From positions 1 to 19,170 of the forward strand of contig JBMNTN010000036.1 of the NCBI GenBank assembly GCA_050945755.1: DNA of 19,170 nt, given 5' to 3'. Shown piece by piece: positions 13,905-19,170 of this stretch. Origin of the DNA: JAQVXR01 sp050945755. GTDB lineage: Bacteria; Bacillota; Dehalobacteriia; Dehalobacteriales; Dehalobacteriaceae. The translations under genes were made by a program, and so were the position numbers. The notes beneath the pieces are model-generated. The model did no database searches. It was not told the origin of the DNA and saw only the letters and a program-made list of their open reading frames with translations. How positions within the stretch are numbered: position 1 is the first letter of the stretch; each line of letters opens with the position of its first letter.

Positions 13905-14765
13905 TCAAAACGTCTCCCAGGATTCTCTGATCATATGGAGAAAAACAGTAACCCCGAGTATATCGGCGCAGCCTCCCGGGCTGATCCGTCTTTTTTCAAA
14001 TTCAGCAGAAAGCCCTGCAATCATTTTCCTCCCCTGATCTGTTTTCATTCCTCCTGCAGAGATAATATCTTTTGCCTTTTGCTGCACTTCCAGAAGTACT
14101 TCATAGGAATGTCTGTAGATGATATTAGTATCTACACAAACCTGCATAATTCCGATAAGCGTATGCACCAACCTGTCATTTCTCTTAAGATCAAAGCTCT
14201 TATCATAAAAATCTAGGGAAAAATTAAATATTGTCGGCAAGCCATTTTCTACTTCGCCTCGGACACCTTTTACTTTATGTTCTAAATAGAGTATTTTCCC
14301 GTGTGATAATTCATCATCTTCTTTTAGACAATCCAACTCCTTTTCCACTAACCCGGCCGTCATTTCTTTGACAATTTCCCGGACAGCGCCAAAAGTCCTC
14401 TTCTCTTTTTTCATTTTCCCGACTGCAGCACAGACAATTCCCAATAAAAACAACATCCCTTTTTGGGTATTTACTCCGTTAGTTTTTATAAACATTTCTT
14501 TTTCCCCATCGATACCAATGGTTCTAATCTTTTCAAATAATTCCTTCCCGGAACCGGCATTTAATCCTGCTTCAGCAATTAGTGTAAAGTATTTAATCAG
14601 TGCACAGGTACTGTCGATAAAGGTATAATAATTCATATCCCTGTGGGCCCCATTTGATACCGGCGATACAAGTCCCGGCGAAGGATAACAGGAGACTTCA
14701 TAAAATAATGACTGCACGGCAAAACTTGCTATTTTGAACGCTCTGTCACTGATCAAATAATTCAT
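13905..14765 (-). CDS. citG: Triphosphoribosyl-dephospho-CoA synthase
   Basis: CitG joins ATP and dephospho-CoA to make 2'-(5''-triphosphoribosyl)-3'-dephospho-CoA, the precursor of the citrate lyase prosthetic group. The 286-aa product has the family signatures CYPSPGLVSPVSNGAHRDM (26-44), NTQKG (99-103), GVRGEVENGLPT (167-178) and SPGGCADILGVT near the C-terminus. The ATG at 14763-14765 overlaps the citX stop by 4 nt (ATGA), so translation is coupled. It is the last gene of the cit operon. A weak hairpin, AGGAG-TTACTCCT (13870-13882), lies just past the stop, but no strong terminator is visible before the M15 gene on the same strand. Confidence 0.96.
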   Translation of the reverse strand: MNYLISDRAFKIASFAVQSLFYEVSCYPSPGLVSPVSNGAHRDMNYYTFIDSTCALIKYFTLIAEAGLNAGSGKELFEKIRTIGIDGEKEMFIKTNGVNTQKGMLFLLGIVCAAVGKMKKEKRTFGAVREIVKEMTAGLVEKELDCLKEDDELSHGKILYLEHKVKGVRGEVENGLPTIFNFSLDFYDKSFDLKRNDRLVHTLIGIMQVCVDTNIIYRHSYEVLLEVQQKAKDIISAGGMKTDQGRKMIAGLSAEFEKRRISPGGCADILGVTVFLHMIRESWETF

Positions 14766-15334
14766 TTTTTACTGCCTTTCTCAAATAATTGTTTATCATA
14801 TTGATCAACCATATCATATATTCTTTCCAATATTTCCGCTACAGTATGTTTTCGGCTTCTGCTGCAGTTTACCGCTCTGTCTTCGCAGAGCAGGCATTTT
14901 CTTTCGGAAAGTCCTATTTCTTTCCTCCCAAGCTGCCTTCCCCTTTCATCAAATACGTCAAAATCAAACAGTCGCCCCAGCCCGTGGGTTTCTTCTATAG
15001 ATACAGTGAGCATTTTTATTTTTTTCGCATCATCATCAATAACATAAAATGCTTCATATCCTGCCGGACTGCTACTTTTTGTTTTATATAATACTTTTAT
15101 CTTATTCTGGAGAATTTTTCCCTCAAATTGTTCTATCCCCGCAGAATGAATTTTTATAAAAAAGGAGCCGACTTTCTCAGCTCCGGGAATATTTAGTGTA
15201 AAGCAAACTAAAGGCTTTTTAAATTTTTCGATCAGATTTTGCTGCGTTTCCGCTCTTTTTTCTCTTCCGGCAAGAATTTGATAAATGTTTTTATTATCCA
15301 CAGCATATCCCTCTTCATCCGACATAACAGTCAA
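14762..15334 (-). CDS. citX: Apo-citrate lyase phosphoribosyl-dephospho-CoA transferase
   Basis: CitX transfers the prosthetic-group precursor made by CitG onto the serine of apo-CitD, releasing pyrophosphate. The 190-aa product contains EETHGLGRLFDFDVF (114-128) and the cysteine-rich CLLC...CSRSRKH segment (147-163) of the family. The frame can start at TTG (15334), which directly abuts the citF stop at 15335, or at ATG 15325 three codons later; neither has a strong Shine-Dalgarno, so translation probably depends on ribosomes finishing citF. The ATG start would give 187 aa. It overlaps citG by 4 nt. Confidence 0.95.
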   Translation of the reverse strand: MTVMSDEEGYAVDNKNIYQILAGREKRAETQQNLIEKFKKPLVCFTLNIPGAEKVGSFFIKIHSAGIEQFEGKILQNKIKVLYKTKSSSPAGYEAFYVIDDDAKKIKMLTVSIEETHGLGRLFDFDVFDERGRQLGRKEIGLSERKCLLCEDRAVNCSRSRKHTVAEILERIYDMVDQYDKQLFEKGSKK

Positions 15335-16879
15335 TTAATCTTTGACTTGCCTGATCACATCAATAATTGAACCGTCCCGATACTCAACCAATCCGACAAT
15401 TTTTTCTTCAAATTTTAATGGCTCAGGTTTCCCCACAATCTTTTCTGCCTTTTCCTTAAGCTCATTAATAGTGTACAACGGCAAGCCGGTCTTTTTAAGA
15501 AGATCAATTAAGTCCTGTCTTAAAGGATTTACGGCAATTCCCCTGTCGGTAACAACTACATCAATTGTTTCCCCGGGACTAAGGACGGTGTTAACCCTGT
15601 CAATGATTGTAGGTATTCTCCCTCTGATTAAAGGGGCAACAATAATTGCCAACTTTGCTCCTGCTGCCGTATCACAGTGTCCTCCAGATGCCCCCCTGAT
15701 AACTCCGTCAGAACCGGTAATCACATTTACATTAAAATCAGTATCAATTTCCAAGGCACTTAAAATAACGATATCAATTTTATTTACCGCACATCCTTTA
15801 TTATGAGGATTTGCATACAATGATGCGCTAACCTCATAATGATCCGGATTCTTCCCAATAGATTGGGCGCTGACAAGGTCAAAACTTTGTACATCTATCA
15901 GCTTTTTTACCAGGCCTTCTTCCATAAGTTCAACAAAAGAACTGGTGATTCCACCCAAACAAAAGCTTGCTTTAATACTTTTCTCCAACATTTTTTCTCT
16001 GATAAATCTTGCTACCGATAGTGATGCACCACCGGAACCACACTGCATGGAAAACCCTTCTTTAAAATAGGGTGATGCACAGATTACTTCCGCGGCATAC
16101 TGAGCAATTAAAAGCTCGCGGGGGTTTTTGGTATATCTTGTTGCACCTGACATAATGCCATTCGGGTCGCCCACTTCATTTACCATGACAATATAATCTA
16201 CATCTTCCTGTGAAATACTCGCGGGGACATTTGGATAATCAACCAAAGTATCGGTAACCAAAACCACTTTATCGGCATATTTTGCATCCATTAAGGCATA
16301 ACCCAATGAACCGCAAATTGATTTTCCATGATGCCCATTAGCATTTCCATACTCATCACTGCATGAAACGGCAAGAAACGCTACATCGATTTTGATGTCC
16401 CCGGCTTCAATTGCCCTGGCCCTTCCTCCATGGGAACGAATTACCACCGGTGTATCCATGATTCCCCGGGAAATTTCGTCTGCGAGCGGCCCTCTCAATC
16501 CACTGGTTTCAATTTTGGTAATAACTCCGCTTTTAATATGTTCAATAAGGGAAGCATGAACTTTGTTAAGTGAGCTGGCCGAGACGGTAATGTTTTTTAT
16601 GCCCATTTTTGCAATGGCATCCATAACCATATTTACTGTAAAATCGCCCTCTCGGAAATGATGGTGAAAAGAAACAGTCATCCCGTCTTTAAGGCCGGTT
16701 CTCTTTATTGCTTCTTCAATACTGTTTATAATTTTACTTTTTCCCGGATTAACTTTTGATATCTTCCGTCCCCTTACCTGTCCTGTCGGCTCAAAATTAA
16801 AGGGACCTTGGTAAGGTCTTAGCTTGCCGATGTTCTCTATATATTCCGGTATTTCCCTCCCGAGTTTATTACTGGACAA
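15335..16879 (-). CDS. citF: Citrate lyase alpha subunit (citrate CoA-transferase)
   Basis: CitF moves the acyl-carrier thioester: it exchanges acetyl on CitD for citryl, releasing acetate. The 514-aa length is typical. Visible family regions are the N-terminal KLRPYQGPFNFEPTG, SFHHHFREGDFTVNMVMDAI, the HGGRARAIEAGDI stretch, CGSGGASLSVARFI, and GASGGHCDTAAGAKLAIIVA near the C-terminal third. The start is TTG at 16877-16879 with GGAGG 8 nt upstream, inside the end of citE; the genes overlap by 11 nt. A downstream in-frame ATG would lose the conserved beginning. It is the fourth gene of the cit operon and acts in the cytoplasmic citrate lyase complex. Confidence 0.97.
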   Translation of the reverse strand: MSSNKLGREIPEYIENIGKLRPYQGPFNFEPTGQVRGRKISKVNPGKSKIINSIEEAIKRTGLKDGMTVSFHHHFREGDFTVNMVMDAIAKMGIKNITVSASSLNKVHASLIEHIKSGVITKIETSGLRGPLADEISRGIMDTPVVIRSHGGRARAIEAGDIKIDVAFLAVSCSDEYGNANGHHGKSICGSLGYALMDAKYADKVVLVTDTLVDYPNVPASISQEDVDYIVMVNEVGDPNGIMSGATRYTKNPRELLIAQYAAEVICASPYFKEGFSMQCGSGGASLSVARFIREKMLEKSIKASFCLGGITSSFVELMEEGLVKKLIDVQSFDLVSAQSIGKNPDHYEVSASLYANPHNKGCAVNKIDIVILSALEIDTDFNVNVITGSDGVIRGASGGHCDTAAGAKLAIIVAPLIRGRIPTIIDRVNTVLSPGETIDVVVTDRGIAVNPLRQDLIDLLKKTGLPLYTINELKEKAEKIVGKPEPLKFEEKIVGLVEYRDGSIIDVIRQVKD

Positions 16880-17756
16880 AATCTTCGCCTCCTGCTGCTC
16901 TTGCCAATGTTAACTCTCTTTTTGCCCGTTCAATAATCGGCTTATCCACCATTTTTCCGTTCAACGATACTACACCAGAGCCCTTCTTTTCTGCTTCTTC
17001 ACTTACCTGAATGATACGCATAGCCTTTTCCAGTTCTTTTTTACTGGGGGTATATATCCTGTGTACCACCGGAATTTGCTTTGGGTTTATTACTGACTTT
17101 CCGTCAAAACCCATTTGTTTGATTAGTTTAACCTCATTTTCAAACCCCTCTTCATCATTTACATCCGAAAACACAGTATCTAAAGCATCTATTCCCGCTG
17201 CCCTTGCAGCTAAGAGGATAAGGCTTCTTGCGGCAAAAAGTTCTGTCCCTTCATGGGAACGTGTCGTCCTCATGTCCGTTACAAAATCTTCTGCCCCAAT
17301 GGCAATCCCGATAAGCCTTTTACTGGCAAAGGCAATTTCCCGGGCATTTAAAACACCCATAGCGGTTTCGATTGCAGCCATTAGTTTAATGGATCCGACA
17401 GGTATTCCTGCCTTCTTTTCCACTGCTGCAACAGCATTTTCCACATCCACAACATCTTGTGCCTTTTCTGTCTTGGGAAGACGAATAACATCAGGCTTTG
17501 CTCTCACTATTGCTTCAATATCTTCCATTCCATAAGGAGAATCTAAACTATTTATTCTAACTACTCTTTCTGTTCCTTCATAGTCAATGGTCTTTAATGC
17601 TTGGTAAACCAGGAATCTGGCGGCATCCTTTTCGTGTATAGATACAGAATCCTCTAAATCAAACATTAAAGCATCTGCACCATATATATGGGCATCCTTG
17701 ATCATTCCAGCATTGTTGCCCGGAACAAACATCATAGTTCTCCTAAGTTTGTACAT
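16869..17756 (-). CDS. citE: Citrate lyase beta subunit (citryl-ACP lyase)
   Basis: CitE cleaves citryl-CitD to oxaloacetate and acetyl-CitD. The 295-aa product has the family's TIM-barrel signatures: LRRTMMFVPGNN at the start, ADALMFDLEDSV with the metal-binding acidic residues, RINSLDSPYG, IRLPKTEKAQDV, MAAIETAMGVLNA and IGAEDFVTDM. The start is ATG at 17754-17756 with a GGAGG site; it overlaps the citD stop by 1 nt (TAATG). It overlaps citF by 11 nt at its end. CitE-like proteins in other pathways (malyl-CoA lyases) look similar, but the operon settles the assignment. Confidence 0.97.
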   Translation of the reverse strand: MYKLRRTMMFVPGNNAGMIKDAHIYGADALMFDLEDSVSIHEKDAARFLVYQALKTIDYEGTERVVRINSLDSPYGMEDIEAIVRAKPDVIRLPKTEKAQDVVDVENAVAAVEKKAGIPVGSIKLMAAIETAMGVLNAREIAFASKRLIGIAIGAEDFVTDMRTTRSHEGTELFAARSLILLAARAAGIDALDTVFSDVNDEEGFENEVKLIKQMGFDGKSVINPKQIPVVHRIYTPSKKELEKAMRIIQVSEEAEKKGSGVVSLNGKMVDKPIIERAKRELTLARAAGGEDFVQ

Positions 17757-18049
17757 TATCTTGCCTCCTCCCAGTTAAAATTAGCTTTGGCCGCTCGAAA
17801 AACCGCCGCTTCAAGCCTGGCTTTAATGACGCAATCAAGAGCTCCTTTGTCCACCAATTTTACCATTGCATCTGTGACTTGAAGAAAACTTAATGTATCC
17901 ATGACAACTTTTTTAATTTGCCGGCCGTATTGTTTTTTCACGGGGCTGCTGAGTTCAAATTTTATCCCCTTTTCAGGATTCGGTCCGACAGACACTAAAA
18001 CATCACTTGATTCCAATGTCCCGGCTAGGGCAGAAGTTTTTATTTCCAC
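17756..18049 (-). CDS. citD: Citrate lyase gamma subunit (acyl carrier protein)
   Basis: CitD carries the phosphoribosyl-dephospho-CoA arm that holds the acetyl or citryl group during catalysis. It has 97 aa, normal for the family. The modification serine is Ser14 in AGTLESSDVLV, the same position as in known CitD proteins. The start is GTG at 18047-18049, about 10 nt after GGGAG. The gene begins 31 bp after citC and shares 1 nt with citE. Confidence 0.96.
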   Translation of the reverse strand: MEIKTSALAGTLESSDVLVSVGPNPEKGIKFELSSPVKKQYGRQIKKVVMDTLSFLQVTDAMVKLVDKGALDCVIKARLEAAVFRAAKANFNWEEAR

Positions 18050-18080
18050 TGCTTTTTCACTCCCTCAGTGTTATAAACTA

Positions 18081-19088
18081 CTAAACCCGGCATACAAACT
18101 TTTTTGCTTCTTCCGATCTAAGAAAATCATAAGTTGTTTCCGGCACCAATTTTTTTACTTCCGATAGCCTCCCACCTTTTATCAGTTCCCTTACTTTAAA
18201 TGTACTGACTGCTTCTCCGGCTACTTTGTACTTTGATATCTCCTCCACTTCAATTCCTAAGCTTGGAAGCTGTTTTTTGATAATTGTATGGTATAAATCA
18301 GTAAAATCATCATTTGCTTCTCCTACAAATCTTTTATTGATTCCGAGTACAGGCGCAATATATTCGCTAAAAATTTTTTCGGTAAGAAGGACATGCGCTT
18401 TTACTGCTTCAAGTGTATCTTTAAAAAAATATGTTGGGAAAGTGGTATTGGGTATAATGTAGTCACCACCTTGGTGCATAATCACATTTTGAAATTGATC
18501 GATCCCCTTTTTAATAAGTTCAAACCTTGTATTAAAAGGAAAAACTGATTTATCATCTGATAAAACAAAAACATGAAGATAATCGCATTCTTTCGAAGCT
18601 TTTTCAATAATATACTTATGTGCTAACGTAAATGGGTCACAGATAACTACAATGGAACCGATAATTGCTCCCTTTCTTCTTGTTTTGCTCAGTTCATGCA
18701 GATATGTTTGCATACCGTCAGAAACATTTTCCAGTAAGACAACACTATCCGGTACTTCGGCAACTTTATTAAATCCGATTCCTTGAAAATATTTTTGATT
18801 TTGGGGTTTGGTAAAAATAAAAAGGTGAAAATTACCTCTCCGATATTCTTCATGCATCAAAGCACCAATAATTCTGTTAGACAAACCCATACCTCGATAT
18901 TTTTGATCAACAACAAGGCACTTAATCACTCTGCCTTCAAATGAGCCGGTAGCAATTATTTGATCTCCTTCAATTATGGCAACTGTGTATTCTACATTTT
19001 TATCAAACTTTAAGCCATGGTTAAATAAAAGCTCTTCAATATGCCTCAAAAAAGTATGATCACCTTTATTTACAATAACAAGAGACAT
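18081..19088 (-). CDS. citC: Citrate lyase ligase (acetate:CitD-SH ligase)
   Basis: CitC activates citrate lyase by acetylating the thiol of the CitD prosthetic group with acetate and ATP. The 335-aa product has an N-terminal GNAT-like acetyltransferase domain (about 1-115, KYRGMGLSNRIIGALMHE) and a C-terminal nucleotidyltransferase domain (about 141-330) with DPFTLAHKYIIEKAS (151-165), where the family's usual PFTLGH has alanine in place of glycine. The start is ATG at 19086-19088; the only Shine-Dalgarno-like run, AAGGG, is about 12 nt away. It is the first recognised gene of the cit operon; order citC-D-E-F-X-G matches enterobacterial and Leuconostoc-type clusters. Confidence 0.96.
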   Translation of the reverse strand: MSLVIVNKGDHTFLRHIEELLFNHGLKFDKNVEYTVAIIEGDQIIATGSFEGRVIKCLVVDQKYRGMGLSNRIIGALMHEEYRRGNFHLFIFTKPQNQKYFQGIGFNKVAEVPDSVVLLENVSDGMQTYLHELSKTRRKGAIIGSIVVICDPFTLAHKYIIEKASKECDYLHVFVLSDDKSVFPFNTRFELIKKGIDQFQNVIMHQGGDYIIPNTTFPTYFFKDTLEAVKAHVLLTEKIFSEYIAPVLGINKRFVGEANDDFTDLYHTIIKKQLPSLGIEVEEISKYKVAGEAVSTFKVRELIKGGRLSEVKKLVPETTYDFLRSEEAKKFVCRV

Positions 19089-19103
19089 TTTATGATTAAG
19101 CCC

Positions 19104-19170
19104 TTATAATTGTGTAAAAAGAAAATGAGCCACGACCTCATAACCTCGGTTAAAATATAAGTGACAAACA
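19104..19170 (-). CDS. C-terminal end of a possible upstream gene (partial)
   Basis: The minus strand is open from the right edge to a TAA at 19104-19106, reading HLYFNRGYEVVAHFLFTQL before the stop, 15 bp before citC. The composition is protein-like, and the closeness to citC suggests the same operon, but only about 21 residues are visible, so I cannot name it and it may be chance. Confidence 0.3.
   Translation of the reverse strand, partial: VCHLYFNRGYEVVAHFLFTQL

Noticed and set aside
1..19170. CRISPR arrays, tRNA or rRNA genes, transposases and insertion-sequence ends
   Set aside because: None seen: no regularly spaced repeats, no tRNA-like TPsiC motifs in gene-free regions, no transposase ORF.

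Overview
The window (about 43% GC by eye, low-GC Gram-positive style) looks like the chromosome of an anaerobic Clostridia-type Firmicute, possibly of the Peptococcaceae/Desulfotomaculum group. The reasons are strong AGGAGG ribosome binding sites, GTG and TTG starts, a textbook leucyl T-box, the ComEC-HolA order, a LysM-NlpC/P60 wall hydrolase and a complete citrate lyase operon. The genus cannot be fixed from the sequence.

Layout. Positions 1-270 hold two plus-strand terminators of genes lying to the left, and the terminator of a minus-strand LysM/NlpC peptidase (272-1135). Next on the minus strand come holA (1274-2350) and comEC (2417-4732). An unrelated plus-strand gene (about 4841/4868-5491) then interrupts the usual comEA-comEC order, followed by comEA (5504-6115) and leuS (6188-8668). 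leuS has a complete T-box leader with CUC specifier, UGGU bulge, terminator and a perfect consensus promoter. A DEAD-box RNA helicase (9097-10536) follows. A 560-bp divergent spacer (10537-11098) carries a probable small RNA with its own promoter and terminator. A plus-strand DUF4153-type membrane protein (11099-12913) ends at a bidirectional terminator facing a frameshifted M15 peptidase (13120-13730). From 13905 to the right edge lies the minus-strand operon citC-citD-citE-citF-citX-citG, with the tail of one more probable gene upstream of citC.

How the genes work together. CitD, CitE and CitF form citrate lyase, which splits citrate to acetate and oxaloacetate. CitG makes the prosthetic-group precursor, CitX attaches it to CitD, and CitC acetylates it. 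The genes overlap by 1, 4 and 11 nt or abut, so they are almost certainly co-translated. No citrate transporter, oxaloacetate decarboxylase or regulator is visible; these may lie beyond 19170. ComEA and ComEC form the DNA-uptake apparatus, and HolA belongs to the replicative clamp loader.

Points most worth checking: a hairpin between leuS and comEA that buries the comEA ribosome binding site; the plus-strand gene inside the com cluster, whose ideal Shine-Dalgarno faces an AUC codon; the small-RNA candidate whose promoter spacer is a perfect dyad; and the single-base frameshift in the M15 peptidase. I found no clear-cut new defence, mobile or CRISPR system here.
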